A stretch of 64,000 bases of DNA from Pedobacter sp. KBW06 (GTDB lineage: Bacteria; Bacteroidota; Bacteroidia; Sphingobacteriales; Sphingobacteriaceae): NCBI RefSeq assembly GCF_003852525.1, contig NZ_QAJL01000002.1, positions 116,403 to 180,402 on the forward strand, read 5' to 3'. Each line of letters opens with the position of its first letter. Position 1 is the first letter of the stretch. Below, in pieces: positions 52,206 to 61,660 of the stretch. Both the position numbers and the translations under genes were made by a program. Under the pieces are notes generated by a model. That model saw nothing but the letters and a program-made list of their open reading frames with translations. It was not told the origin of the DNA and made no database searches.

Positions 52206-54500
52206 ATGGAGTTTTTACAAAACAATCTAATCTATTTTATTCCCCTCCTGGGATTAATTGGCATTATCGTCATGGCTATTAAAAGTGCCTGGGTAAACAA
52301 ACAGGATCCTGGTGATGCAAACATGCAAGAACTGGCCGGCTATATTGCCGACGGGGCCATGGCCTTTTTAAAAGCAGAATGGAAAGTACTGAGCATTTTC
52401 GTGGTCTTTACCGCAGCTCTACTTGCCTATTCCGGAACCGTTCATGAAGTCAATGGAGTGGAATTACATTCCAGCTGGATCATTGCAGTAGCCTTTGTGA
52501 TTGGCGCTGTATTTTCTGCTACTGCAGGATATATCGGAATGAAAGCTGCCACAAAAGCCAATGTACGTACCACTCAGGCTGCGAGAACGAGTTTATCCAA
52601 AGCTTTGAAGGTTTCTTTTACCGGAGGAACGGTAATGGGATTGGGTGTGGCAGGACTGGCAATATTGGGATTAGGAGGTTTGTTCATTGTCTTCATGCAG
52701 GTATTTCATGTGATGGAAGCCAACAGTACAGAAATGAAAACAGCGATAGAGGTGCTGACAGGTTTCTCACTGGGTGCGGAATCCATCGCTTTATTTGCCC
52801 GTGTTGGCGGCGGTATTTACACCAAAGCAGCCGATGTGGGTGCCGATCTGGTAGGTAAAGTAGAAGCGGGAATTCCGGAAGATGACGTAAGAAATCCGGC
52901 AACGATTGCCGATAACGTAGGTGATAATGTGGGTGATGTGGCTGGAATGGGTGCCGATTTATTTGGTTCTTATGTGGCCACCATATTGGCTACCATGGTA
53001 TTGGGACAGGAAATCGTTGTAGATAAATTAAATGGCATAGCGATAGATAACCTGAATGGTTTCTCACCGGTATTGCTGCCAATGGTAATTTGCGGCCTGG
53101 GAATTTTATTCTCCATCGTAGGGACCTGGTTCGTCCGCATTAAGGGAGAAGATTCCAATGTGCAGACTGCGCTGAACTTAGGAAACTGGAGCTCTATCGT
53201 ACTTACTGCCATAGCTTCTTATTTTATTGTAATGTTCATGCTTCCCCCTCACCTGCATTTACGTGGGGTTAACTTTACCAGCCTAGATGTATTTTTTGCG
53301 ATCATTGTTGGTTTAATCGTGGGTACTTTGATGAGTGTCATTACAGAATATTATACCGCTATGGGCAAAGGCCCTGTGAATTCAATCATTCAGCAATCAG
53401 GAACCGGCCATGCCACAAATATTATTGGTGGTTTGTCTGTAGGGATGAAATCTACAGTTGCACCAATCCTGGTACTGGCTGCCGGAATTATCTTTTCTTA
53501 TTCCTTTGCAGGTCTATATGGTGTGGCGATTGCTGCAGCAGGAATGATGGCTACCACAGCGATGCAACTGGCCATTGACGCTTTCGGCCCTATTGCAGAT
53601 AATGCAGGCGGAATTGCAGAAATGAGTCAGCTTCCACCAGAAGTACGTGAACGTACAGACAATTTAGATGCGGTAGGAAACACTACTGCAGCGACAGGCA
53701 AGGGTTTTGCCATTGCTTCTGCTGCCTTAACCTCACTGGCTTTATTTGCGGCCTTTGTTGGCGTTGCAGGAATTGATGCCATCGATATTTATAAAGCACC
53801 TGTTCTGGCAGGGTTATTTGTTGGAGCAATGATTCCGTTTATCTTCTCTGCTTTATGTATTGCGGCTGTTGGTAAGGCCGCGATGGATATGGTTCAGGAG
53901 GTTCGCCGTCAGTTCCGCGAGATTCCCGGAATTATGGAATATAAAGCGAAACCGGAATACGAGAAATGTGTAGCCATCTCTACAAAAGCCTCTATCCGCG
54001 AAATGATGTTACCTGGCGCCATTGCGTTACTGGTACCAATCATTGTTGGATTTGGACTTAAAGGTGTATTTCCATCGGTAAGTTCTGCAGAGATTTTGGG
54101 CGGTTTGCTTGCCGGTGTTACGGTATCCGGTGTATTGATGGGAATTTTCCAGAGTAATGCCGGGGGTGCCTGGGACAATGCTAAAAAATCATTTGAAAAA
54201 GGTGTAGAGATCAACGGAGAAATGTTCTATAAAAAATCAGAACCACATAAAGCTTCGGTTACCGGTGATACAGTAGGAGATCCGTTCAAGGATACTTCAG
54301 GTCCGTCGATGAATATTCTGATCAAACTGATGTCCATTGTTTCCCTGGTAATCGCTCCATACATTGCCGTTGGCGTGATGACAGAGACGAAGCAGGAGAT
54401 CAAAAAGGAGATCAGGGTCATCAAAACGGTCGATTCTCTGGGAAAAGAAACAATGGATACGGTAAAAAATACCATTGACACCTTGACCATCAAGCCATAA
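52206..54500 (+). CDS. hppA: Membrane-bound K+-dependent pyrophosphatase (ion pump)
   Basis: The 764-residue, 16-helix protein hydrolyses pyrophosphate and pumps H+ or Na+ across the inner membrane. The substrate motif [20 protein letters not shown] and [20 protein letters not shown] are intact, as is the C-terminal [14 protein letters not shown] and [18 protein letters not shown]. In [10 protein letters not shown], Ala495 and Gly498 stand where K+-independent enzymes have Lys and Thr, so this is the K+-dependent subfamily. Whether it moves Na+, H+ or both cannot be read with certainty. A charged 35-residue C-terminal tail after the last helix is unusual. It is monocistronic with its own terminator. 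Confidence 0.95.
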   Translation: MEFLQNNLIYFIPLLGLIGIIVMAIKSAWVNKQDPGDANMQELAGYIADGAMAFLKAEWKVLSIFVVFTAALLAYSGTVHEVNGVELHSSWIIAVAFVIGAVFSATAGYIGMKAATKANVRTTQAARTSLSKALKVSFTGGTVMGLGVAGLAILGLGGLFIVFMQVFHVMEANSTEMKTAIEVLTGFSLGAESIALFARVGGGIYTKAADVGADLVGKVEAGIPEDDVRNPATIADNVGDNVGDVAGMGADLFGSYVATILATMVLGQEIVVDKLNGIAIDNLNGFSPVLLPMVICGLGILFSIVGTWFVRIKGEDSNVQTALNLGNWSSIVLTAIASYFIVMFMLPPHLHLRGVNFTSLDVFFAIIVGLIVGTLMSVITEYYTAMGKGPVNSIIQQSGTGHATNIIGGLSVGMKSTVAPILVLAAGIIFSYSFAGLYGVAIAAAGMMATTAMQLAIDAFGPIADNAGGIAEMSQLPPEVRERTDNLDAVGNTTAATGKGFAIASAALTSLALFAAFVGVAGIDAIDIYKAPVLAGLFVGAMIPFIFSALCIAAVGKAAMDMVQEVRRQFREIPGIMEYKAKPEYEKCVAISTKASIREMMLPGAIALLVPIIVGFGLKGVFPSVSSAEILGGLLAGVTVSGVLMGIFQSNAGGAWDNAKKSFEKGVEINGEMFYKKSEPHKASVTGDTVGDPFKDTSGPSMNILIKLMSIVSLVIAPYIAVGVMTETKQEIKKEIRVIKTVDSLGKETMDTVKNTIDTLTIKP

Positions 54501-54519
54501 TATTATAATTGTTACTGCT

Positions 54520-54555
54520 AAAAGGGATTTTGAATAAGAATCCCTTTTATTTTTA
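54520..54555 (+). terminator. Terminator of the pyrophosphatase gene
   Basis: AAAAGGGATT (54520-54529) pairs with AATCCCTTTT (54539-54548), followed by ATTTTT. Confidence 0.93.
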
Positions 54556-54629
54556 AACATATTTTATTTAGGTTTGACAATCAGATTACAAACCAAAGAC
54601 TATAGAAAACTATTACTAAATCTTAAACT

Positions 54630-56333
54630 ATGAATTTTAGAAAGTCAATCGACTTACTTACAAAAGAAGCTGCTGAGAGCGGAGAGGGCACCCTGAAGCG
54701 GACCCTTGGCCCCGTTAACCTGGTAGCTTTGGGTATTGGAGCCATTATTGGTGCTGGACTATTTTCCATCACCGGTTCTGCAGCAGCCAATAATGCCGGC
54801 CCGGCGATCACCATTTCCTTTATCATTGCAGCAATTGGTTGCGGATTTGCAGGCTTATGCTATGCAGAGTTTGCATCCATGATCCCTGTTGCAGGAAGTG
54901 CTTATACCTATTCTTATGCCACCATGGGCGAATTAGTTGCCTGGATTATTGGTTGGGATTTAGTTTTAGAATATGCACTTGGTGCGGCTACCGTTTCCAT
55001 TAGCTGGAGCCGGTATCTCGTTAAGTTTCTTGCTTATTATGACGTCCACCTGCCTGCAGAAGTGACCATGTCGCCTTTTGAAACCGCACAATTGCTTGAC
55101 GGAACAACGGTTCATGGAATGTTCAACCTTCCGGCAGTGTTCATCATATGTCTGATGTCATTGGTGTTGATGAGAGGTACTCAGGAGTCTGCTTTTATCA
55201 ATGGTTTGATTGTAGCGATTAAAGTGGTTATCGTATTCATATTTATCTTCTTAGGTTGGAAATACATCAACGCAGACAATTATTCTCCATATTTTATTCC
55301 TGCAGATAAGCCAGGTCATGACAGCTTCTTTACCAACGGATGGGGAGGTGTCATTCGGGCCGCGGGGATTGTGTTCTTTGCTTATATTGGTTTTGATGCG
55401 GTTTCTACCGCAGCACAGGAGGCCAAGAATCCAAAGAAAGATATGCCTATCGGAATTCTCGTTTCCCTGTTTGTCTGTACCGTTCTTTATATCTTATTCG
55501 CACACGTAATGACAGGTGTTGCCAACTATGACATGTTTAAAGGTCAGGATGGTATTGCTCCGGTTGCTGTTGCTATTGACAATATGGGCGTTAAAAATGC
55601 GGCAGGTATAGTTACGCCTGCATTCCCATGGTTAAACAAATTGATCATCCTAGCGATTTTAGGTGGTTATGCATCAGTAATTCTGGTGATGTTACTGGGA
55701 CAATCAAGGGTATTCTTCTCTATGAGTAAAGATGGTTTATTGCCTAAAGTATTCTCCAGTGTTCATCCTAAATTCAGCACTCCTGTGAAAAGCAATTTAC
55801 TTTTCATGGTGTTTGTGAGTTTATTTGCTGCATTTGTTCCGGCAGGAGTAGTTGGTGAGATGACCAGTATCGGTACCTTACTTGCGTTTATCCTGGTATG
55901 TATCGGAATTGTAATTCTTAGAAAACGCATGCCAGATCTTCCAAGAGCATTTAAAGTGCCATTGGTACCATTGATCCCGATCTTAGGTGTGGTAGTATGT
56001 TTAGGAATGATGGTATTCCTTCCTTTAGATACCTGGGTTCGTCTATTGGTATGGATGATCCTTGGTATGGATGTTTACCTGTTCTATGGTATCAAAAACA
56101 GTTTATTATCTGACAATAACCCGCTAACGCTGGCAAGAAGCAATAAAGTAGTTTCCTTAATCGGATTGGCCCTGGCCGCACTATTGGTTGCCGTTGCCTT
56201 CATTCACCATAGCATCACCGACGGAAAAGATACAGGCTTGTATTATTTCTCTCTGGTTTATGCTGCGTTACATTTACTATTATACGCTTATCGTCTTTCC
56301 ACTTCTAAAAACGTGAAAGCCAAGATAAACTAA
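54630..56333 (+). CDS. APC-family cationic amino-acid transporter-like permease
   Basis: The 567-residue protein has about 14 membrane segments. It begins with a short cytoplasmic part (KRTLGPVNLVALGIGAIIGA, GLFSITGSAAANNAGPAI) and has ASMIPVAGSAYTYSYATMGE and AAGIVFFAYIGFDAVSTAAQ, typical of the CAT subfamily of APC transporters (YfnA-like, bacterial lysine/arginine or neutral types). After the 12 core helices, two further segments follow (VVSLIGLALAALLVAVAFIH and YFSLVYAALHLLLYAYRLS). It is monocistronic: it has a terminator upstream and one after its stop. Substrate is unknown. Confidence 0.93.
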   Translation: MNFRKSIDLLTKEAAESGEGTLKRTLGPVNLVALGIGAIIGAGLFSITGSAAANNAGPAITISFIIAAIGCGFAGLCYAEFASMIPVAGSAYTYSYATMGELVAWIIGWDLVLEYALGAATVSISWSRYLVKFLAYYDVHLPAEVTMSPFETAQLLDGTTVHGMFNLPAVFIICLMSLVLMRGTQESAFINGLIVAIKVVIVFIFIFLGWKYINADNYSPYFIPADKPGHDSFFTNGWGGVIRAAGIVFFAYIGFDAVSTAAQEAKNPKKDMPIGILVSLFVCTVLYILFAHVMTGVANYDMFKGQDGIAPVAVAIDNMGVKNAAGIVTPAFPWLNKLIILAILGGYASVILVMLLGQSRVFFSMSKDGLLPKVFSSVHPKFSTPVKSNLLFMVFVSLFAAFVPAGVVGEMTSIGTLLAFILVCIGIVILRKRMPDLPRAFKVPLVPLIPILGVVVCLGMMVFLPLDTWVRLLVWMILGMDVYLFYGIKNSLLSDNNPLTLARSNKVVSLIGLALAALLVAVAFIHHSITDGKDTGLYYFSLVYAALHLLLYAYRLSTSKNVKAKIN

Positions 56334-56368
56334 CAACCGTTCAAAGAATTTCTATTCTTTATACGTCA

Positions 56369-56409
56369 CAAGGCCTGGTGTTAATCCTAACATCAGGCCT
56401 TGTTGTTTG
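56369..56409 (+). terminator. Strong stem-loop after the permease gene
   Basis: CAAGGCCTGGTGTTA (56369-56383) pairs with TAACATCAGGCCTTG (56388-56402), fifteen pairs with one G-T, loop of four bases, followed by TTGTTTG. Confidence 0.85.
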
Positions 56410-56462
56410 CCTATATTCTGCATTGAACAGCAAAACTGTCTCATTTTTATTACAATTTAATT

Positions 56463-56470
56463 TACCTTTG
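56463..56470 (+). promoter_or_regulatory. Promoter -7 element of the MarC gene
   Basis: TACCTTTG matches TAnnTTTG and ends 18 bases before ATG 56489, which also supports this start over the longer frame from 56378. No clear -33 TTTG is seen. Confidence 0.6.
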
Positions 56471-56488
56471 CAGCATAAATTAGCTGCT

Positions 56489-57055
56489 ATGGAATTTAAT
56501 TTCAGTCAAATCTTGTCGTGTTCGATGGTTATTTTTGCCATCATCGATATTCTCGGCTCCATCCCTGTGGTGATAGAGCTTAGAAAAAAAGCCGGTCATA
56601 TTCAGTCTGAGAAAGCGACCATAGTAGCAACGGTACTGATGATTATCTTTCTTTTTGCGGGAGAAACTTTGCTAAAAGTCATTGGTCTTGATGTGGAATC
56701 TTTTGCCATTGCAGGTTCCTTTGTGATTTTCTTTATTGCAATGGAGATGATACTCGGCCTGACTATCTTTAAAGAAGAGGTTCCTGAAACCGTGTCTATT
56801 GTACCACTGGCCTTTCCTCTAATTGCAGGTGCAGGAACAATGACTACCCTTTTGTCCTTGAAAACAGAATATGCCACACAAAACATCATTGTGGGCATCC
56901 TGATTAATATGAGCTTTGTGTATTTTGTATTGAAAAATACAAACAGACTGGAAAGGCTTTTCGGAAAATCCGGGTTGAACGTATTAAGAAAGGCATTTGG
57001 AATCATCTTACTTGCAATTGCCATCAAACTTTTCCGCAACAATACCGGACTGTAA
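56489..57055 (+). CDS. MarC-family integral membrane protein
   Basis: The 188-residue protein has six membrane segments and MarC family marks: start MEFNFSQILSCSMVIFAIID, ILGSIPVVIELRKKAGH, and PLAFPLIAGAGTMTTLLSLK. MarC proteins were once called multiple-antibiotic-resistance or NAAT amino-acid transporters, but their activity is unproven in most cases. The frame extends to 56378 but the extra 37 codons cover a terminator and promoter. It is followed within 48 bases by a 37-residue gene on the same strand. Confidence 0.9.
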   Translation: MEFNFSQILSCSMVIFAIIDILGSIPVVIELRKKAGHIQSEKATIVATVLMIIFLFAGETLLKVIGLDVESFAIAGSFVIFFIAMEMILGLTIFKEEVPETVSIVPLAFPLIAGAGTMTTLLSLKTEYATQNIIVGILINMSFVYFVLKNTNRLERLFGKSGLNVLRKAFGIILLAIAIKLFRNNTGL

Positions 57056-57102
57056 CATATCTGGTTGGGGGGCGTCTTATATTAAGAAACCAATATCAGA
57101 AG

Positions 57103-57216
57103 ATGAACAACTTCGAGCAATTTACCCTCATCATTGGCGCTTTGGCCATTTTCTTTGAAGCCCTAAGGCATGCGAAGGAAAAGATCAGGCATTGGTTTAG
57201 TACGCAAAAGCACTAA
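57103..57216 (+). CDS. Small membrane-anchored protein (37 residues)
   Basis: ATG 57103 starts a 37-residue frame: MNNFEQFTLIIGALAIFFEA, then LRHAKEKIRHWFSTQKH. The first half is a single hydrophobic helix and the second half is basic, a typical layout for a small inner-membrane protein with a cytoplasmic tail. It has an AGAAG-like ribosome site directly before the start. Its last four bases overlap the end of the convergent methyltransferase gene. It is too short for most gene finders. It may be co-transcribed with the MarC gene. Confidence 0.5.
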   Translation: MNNFEQFTLIIGALAIFFEALRHAKEKIRHWFSTQKH

Positions 57217-58376
57217 ACCTTAATCAAACGGGCCACAAACATGGTGTCGGCTTTGTCTTTATAGCCTTTGATCACTTCCATTTTTTCCAGTTTCAGCGAA
57301 AAATTTTCTTCCAGATAGCTGATGACCTCCTCATTCTCCTGCTTAAAAACAGAACAGGTGATGTAAATGAGTGGTTTTCCTGCTTTCAGGTATTTCACCA
57401 CATTCGTTGCAATGGCCTTTTGTAATTTGGTATAGTTACTGATTTTATGTTCATCGAAGAAATACAGCATTTCCGGTGTACGGCCCCAGGTCCCTGAACC
57501 GGAGCAAGGCGCATCCAGAATAATCCCATCAAACTCGTAATGGTGCAAATCCGGATCGTTGTTTTGCAACAGGTCAAGTACTTTCTTTTGATACTTTTTA
57601 ATTCCCGCTTCGTGAAAACGATCATCGAGGTTGTTTAAGCTGTTTTCTCTGACATCGCTTACCAACAGCTGCACACTAGGCTCCAGATCGTGCAGAAGCA
57701 GGGATTTACCGCCTGAGGCAGCACAGCAATCCCACCAGTAATCCCAGGTTTTGGGCTCAAAGAACTTCCCCGTCTTTTGAGAGGAAAGATCCTGCACCTG
57801 ATAGAACTTCTGATTGGGAAATACATTTTCCAGCTTTGTACCATTCGGCAAGGCCAGTGTGGTCTCGCTCAGCTCCTGAACAGGCACCTCATGTGCTTTC
57901 AAAGCTTCCAGTAATGGTTTTAAATGACCAGTAGTGATCCTCAAAAATAAGTCTGGCTGTGTAAAAAAGGATTCAAAGAAATCTTCTTTCTCTACTGCTG
58001 CCGAGAGGTTTTGATGAAAAGAAAAAACATCCGCCAATTTAAAACCGGCAAATGCCTGCTCTACCAATTCCAGTTTCGCCTTTACCGGCAGTTCCATTTG
58101 TGCGGCTAAAGTAGGCAAATGGGTCTCTACGACAAGGCTTGGCGTAGTATTACATAAGAAATCGGCTACTGCAAGGCGAACCACCTGTTGTTCACTGATC
58201 AGGGCTTTTCCAAGTCTAAAAAAGCTATAGATATAGCGGCTGGACCATCTTCTATCAGAAGAGCCCATTTTCTTATTCTGTTTGAAATAGATAAACAAAA
58301 AACGATGCAAAGGCAATAAGCCATCATAGTTTTTAAAGATCTGTTCAAATGCCCTGATTTGGTGTTCTATTCTCAT
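57213..58376 (-). CDS. RsmB/NOP-family rRNA (cytosine-C5) methyltransferase
   Basis: The 387-residue protein has an N-terminal NusB-like helical part (1-90) and a Rossmann methyltransferase domain. Motif I is WWDCCAASGGKSLLLHD (SAM binding), motif IV is ILDAPCSGSGTWGR with the PC release cysteine, and motif VI is YITCSVFKQENEEV with the catalytic TC cysteine. All key residues are present. The family methylates C967 of 16S rRNA (RsmB) or a nearby site. Its ATG overlaps the stop of the upstream lipoprotein gene (ATGA, 58373-58376), so the two are coupled. Confidence 0.92.
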   Translation of the reverse strand: MRIEHQIRAFEQIFKNYDGLLPLHRFLFIYFKQNKKMGSSDRRWSSRYIYSFFRLGKALISEQQVVRLAVADFLCNTTPSLVVETHLPTLAAQMELPVKAKLELVEQAFAGFKLADVFSFHQNLSAAVEKEDFFESFFTQPDLFLRITTGHLKPLLEALKAHEVPVQELSETTLALPNGTKLENVFPNQKFYQVQDLSSQKTGKFFEPKTWDYWWDCCAASGGKSLLLHDLEPSVQLLVSDVRENSLNNLDDRFHEAGIKKYQKKVLDLLQNNDPDLHHYEFDGIILDAPCSGSGTWGRTPEMLYFFDEHKISNYTKLQKAIATNVVKYLKAGKPLIYITCSVFKQENEEVISYLEENFSLKLEKMEVIKGYKDKADTMFVARLIKV

Positions 58377-59608
58377 TCTATAACGTTTAGCGCAAAATTC
58401 TTATAACGTAAAAGCATTAAACTGGTATTGATATAGCCCAGTTTCTCATTATGATAAAACGTGAAGGAATTATGCAGCCCTTTATACCTTTCTTTGGTCA
58501 GGTATTTCAGGTAATTAGCCCCATGTTCTGCAAACAATTTACCGAAATAGAAACCGATATCAAAGCCTTTGAAGGAATATTCGCCAGGTTCGAAATTGAA
58601 CTTAGCCCGGTATTTCTTAATAAAGGTGATTGTTTCTCCGTTTTCGTAGTCGACTTTATAAGAAGAAGTAATGCTGGTATTTAGGGCCTGAAGCCTGTCG
58701 ATATTATAATTTTGTTTTACCCAGTCCGGATGACCGAACAGGTTTACATTAAACCCTTTGTTTTTGATCTTCACCAACCTGTCCAGCGTAGGCACCACAA
58801 ACTTACGGTCAGAAGAAGTCACAATCACCACGTATTGCTTGTTCTTTGCCATTTTAGTTTCGAAACTGAATACAGAAGGGTATTCCTGCATCAGATAGAC
58901 CTTTTTGTTATAATGGAAATACTGACGCAAAGGTGCAGCCATAATCTCATCACTGGCAGTCTTTGGGTTGATCAGCACGATCACGGTATTGTCCGGATTA
59001 TAATTCTTAGTGATATAATTGCCAATCTTCTCTGCATGAAGGTCAATGTTATTGACAATGGAGATCAGGTTAGGATTGGAAAACTCTTCCGGATGTGAAG
59101 CAGCCAAAGGTGATACTACGGGAATATTTTTAGCAATAGAATATTCCGTCATGTACTTTACACCCTGTGGAAATACCGGGCCAACAATCAGATTACTGGA
59201 CAGCAAACCACCATTATTGATGAGTCCTTCCAACTGCGAATTATTATCACGTGTATCGTAAACATTGACTTTAAAATTCAGGCCTAAAGAAGCTGCAGAG
59301 TCTATCCCGAGCTTAAAGCCCTGATAAAAATCGATGGCCATAGCAGATTTCTCTACTTCGACTTTGGTTGCAGTCTTTAACTTGATTTCGTTTAAACGGA
59401 AAGGGATCAGTAAGGAAATATTGGCTTCGCTAAAGCGTTCTACGGGTTTCTCTACTTCTTTTTCTTTTGGGGGAGTATCAGGTTTTTTATTTGTATTGGG
59501 CCGTGTTTTCGGCGAACACGCCGAAAACAACAGGCCAATACAAAGGATCAGCCAATATTTATTCCCACTCAATTGTAGCTGGGGGTTTTGAGCTGATATC
59601 ATATACAA
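58373..59608 (-). CDS. Periplasmic-binding-protein-like lipoprotein (LivK type)
   Basis: The 411-residue lipoprotein has signal core [14 protein letters not shown] and lipobox Cys31, a Lys/Pro/Glu linker, and a type 1 periplasmic-binding fold (about 65-405: [72 protein letters not shown]). No ABC permease or ATPase genes are nearby, so transport is unlikely; relatives in Bacteroidota are sometimes fused to LysM domains and may sense ligands. The start at 59608 overlaps the end of guaA by 50 bases; a later TTG at 59572 would shorten the overlap but not remove it. It is translationally coupled to the methyltransferase. Confidence 0.8.
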   Translation of the reverse strand: MYMISAQNPQLQLSGNKYWLILCIGLLFSACSPKTRPNTNKKPDTPPKEKEVEKPVERFSEANISLLIPFRLNEIKLKTATKVEVEKSAMAIDFYQGFKLGIDSAASLGLNFKVNVYDTRDNNSQLEGLINNGGLLSSNLIVGPVFPQGVKYMTEYSIAKNIPVVSPLAASHPEEFSNPNLISIVNNIDLHAEKIGNYITKNYNPDNTVIVLINPKTASDEIMAAPLRQYFHYNKKVYLMQEYPSVFSFETKMAKNKQYVVIVTSSDRKFVVPTLDRLVKIKNKGFNVNLFGHPDWVKQNYNIDRLQALNTSITSSYKVDYENGETITFIKKYRAKFNFEPGEYSFKGFDIGFYFGKLFAEHGANYLKYLTKERYKGLHNSFTFYHNEKLGYINTSLMLLRYKNFALNVIE

Positions 59609-61088
59609 CGCGGTTTATTCCTTTTACTTTGTTAATAATTTCATTAGAAATTTTGGCGAGTACATTGTACGGTAAATGACACCAATCTGCGGTCATTCCA
59701 TCTACAGATTCTACTGCACGAAGGCAAATGGCATTCTCGTAAGTACGCTCATCACCCATCACTCCTACGGATTGTACCGGAAGGAAGATGGCACCTGCCT
59801 GCCATACTTTATCGTATAGTCCTGCTTCTTTTAAATTGTTGATATAGATGGCATCTGCTTCCTGTAGGATCGCTACTTTCTCCGGAGTTACTTCACCAAG
59901 GATCCTGATCGCTAAACCTGGTCCGGGGAAAGGATGACGTCCGATAATGAAATGTTCCAATCCTAATGAAGTACCTACCCTTCTCACTTCATCTTTAAAC
60001 AAAGTATTCAATGGCTCTACGACCTGTAACTTCATGAAGTCCGGTAATCCGCCTACATTATGGTGTGATTTAATGGTTGCTGATGGGCCATTCACAGAGA
60101 TGGACTCAATTACATCAGGGTAAATTGTACCTTGTGCAAGCCATTTCACATCCTGTACCTGGTGTGCTTCATCATCGAAAACTTCGATAAATACGCGACC
60201 GATAGCCTTACGCTTCAATTCCGGATCCGTAACACCGGCAAGCTGGCTTAGGAAACGTTCTTTGGCATCCACACCTTTGATGTTTAAACCAAGGTGTTTA
60301 TATTGCTCTAACACGCCTTCATATTCATCTTTACGAAGCAAACCATTGTCAACAAAAATACAATGAAGGTTTTTGCCGATTGCTTTATGTAAAAGGATGG
60401 CGGCTACACTGGAATCTACTCCTCCTGAAAGGGCCAGAACAACTTTATCGTTACCTAATTTTGCCTGCAGATCTGCAATTGTGGTTTCCACAAAAGCCTC
60501 AGAAGTCCATTCCTGTTTACATCCGCAGATGTCTACCAGGAAGTTTTCTAAAAGCTGTTTTCCATCGGTACTATGGGTAACCTCAGGATGGAACTGAATG
60601 GCGTATGTTTCGGTATCTTTAATCTGATAAGCCGCAACTTTTACGCTGTCTGTACTTGCAATCAGTTCAAAGTTTTCAGGGATTTTAGTGATGGTATCTC
60701 CATGAGACATCCATACCTGAGAATCCAGGTTGATATTTTTAAATAATTTATTTCCGCTAGCAACGAAATTCAGGTTAGCCCTGCCGTATTCACGTGTCGA
60801 AGAGGCCTGAACTTCACCTCCTAATTGTTGAGCCATGTATTGCGCACCATAGCAAACTCCCAAAACCGGAAATTTAAGGTGGAATTTGGTTAAGTCTATC
60901 TGAGGAGCATCTTCCTGACGAACAGAATATGGACTTCCTGAAAAGATGATACCTTTAACATCAGATGAGATCTCAGGAATGTTGTTGAATGGATGAATTT
61001 CGCAATACACATTTAATTCGCGTACCCTGCGGGCAATTAGCTGTGTGTATTGGGAACCAAAATCGAGAATAATGATTTTTTCTAGCAT
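59559..61088 (-). CDS. guaA: GMP synthase (glutamine-hydrolysing)
   Basis: The 509-residue protein converts XMP to GMP with ATP and glutamine. The glutaminase domain (1-190) has the nucleophile Cys in [12 protein letters not shown] and His/Glu in [10 protein letters not shown]. The ATP pyrophosphatase P-loop is [13 protein letters not shown], followed by the dimerisation domain ending with [18 protein letters not shown], a conserved GuaA end. A TTG two codons earlier is less likely than ATG 61088. The 3' end overlaps the next lipoprotein gene. An unusually close promoter element suggests a leader of almost no length. Confidence 0.97.
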   Translation of the reverse strand: MLEKIIILDFGSQYTQLIARRVRELNVYCEIHPFNNIPEISSDVKGIIFSGSPYSVRQEDAPQIDLTKFHLKFPVLGVCYGAQYMAQQLGGEVQASSTREYGRANLNFVASGNKLFKNINLDSQVWMSHGDTITKIPENFELIASTDSVKVAAYQIKDTETYAIQFHPEVTHSTDGKQLLENFLVDICGCKQEWTSEAFVETTIADLQAKLGNDKVVLALSGGVDSSVAAILLHKAIGKNLHCIFVDNGLLRKDEYEGVLEQYKHLGLNIKGVDAKERFLSQLAGVTDPELKRKAIGRVFIEVFDDEAHQVQDVKWLAQGTIYPDVIESISVNGPSATIKSHHNVGGLPDFMKLQVVEPLNTLFKDEVRRVGTSLGLEHFIIGRHPFPGPGLAIRILGEVTPEKVAILQEADAIYINNLKEAGLYDKVWQAGAIFLPVQSVGVMGDERTYENAICLRAVESVDGMTADWCHLPYNVLAKISNEIINKVKGINRVVYDISSKPPATIEWE

Positions 61089-61091
61089 GGC

Positions 61092-61123
61092 CAAAGTTAA
61101 GAAAACTTAGCTGCTGCTACAAG
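61092..61123 (-). promoter_or_regulatory. Promoter of guaA next to its start codon
   Basis: On the minus strand TAACTTTG (61099-61092) matches the -7 consensus, with CTTG (61123-61120) 20 bases further up. The -7 element ends four bases before ATG 61088, so transcription would start at or inside the first codons. It may be a leaderless mRNA, or readthrough from the dCMP deaminase gene supplies the leader. Confidence 0.5.
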
Positions 61124-61131
61124 ACAGATTA

Positions 61132-61596
61132 TCAATTAACCTCGATTTGATACTTATTCACTTCTACACCGAACCTGCGTAGAAAATCAACGCCTTCATC
61201 GCTCGGTAATCCTTTGTATTCCGCATAAGAATCCATATACAACACTTTCTTAATTCCCGACGACAAGATTAGCCTTGCACAGGCAATACAAGGGGAAAGT
61301 GTGGTGTATAAAGTCGAACCTTCGATCTTAGATCCGTTTTTTGAGGCATATAATATGGCATTTTCTTCTGCATGCAAAGCTAGGGAACAGCTTCCTCTGG
61401 AATCTCTTTCGCAACCCGTCTCCGGCCATTCCTCATCACAATTGTGTGTTCCCGGTGGCGGTCCGTTATAACCAATGGAAATAATCCTAGTATCTTTTGT
61501 CAGCACCGCTCCTACCTGTGCTCTTACACAATGCGAACGTGCGGCCAGATCAGCGGCCAGGTGCATGTAAATATGATCAAAACTTTTCTTACTCAT
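61132..61596 (-). CDS. Deoxycytidylate (dCMP) deaminase
   Basis: The 154-residue protein belongs to the zinc-dependent cytidine/deoxycytidylate deaminase family and makes dUMP for thymidylate synthesis. Zinc and proton-transfer residues lie in SLALHAEENAILYA (His, Glu) and TLSPCIACARLI (PCxxC). The middle has GYNGPPPGTHNCDEEWPETG, a dCMP-specific insert. The frame is open to 61623, but that part overlaps a terminator stem, so ATG 61596 is the start. It lies 43 bases before guaA on the same strand and the two nucleotide genes may share an mRNA. Confidence 0.93.
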   Translation of the reverse strand: MSKKSFDHIYMHLAADLAARSHCVRAQVGAVLTKDTRIISIGYNGPPPGTHNCDEEWPETGCERDSRGSCSLALHAEENAILYASKNGSKIEGSTLYTTLSPCIACARLILSSGIKKVLYMDSYAEYKGLPSDEGVDFLRRFGVEVNKYQIEVN

Positions 61597-61609
61597 TATG
61601 ATATAAATT

Positions 61610-61644
61610 AAAAAGCTTCTCATTAAATAAATGAGAAGCTTTTT
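61610..61644 (-). terminator. Terminator of the sugar transporter gene
   Basis: AAAAAGCTTCTCATT (61610-61624) and AATGAGAAGCTTTTT (61630-61644) form a perfect 15-bp stem with a five-base loop. It lies 16 bases after the transporter stop and 13 bases before the dCMP deaminase start. Confidence 0.93.
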
Positions 61645-61660
61645 CTATTTTTTAATAGGA

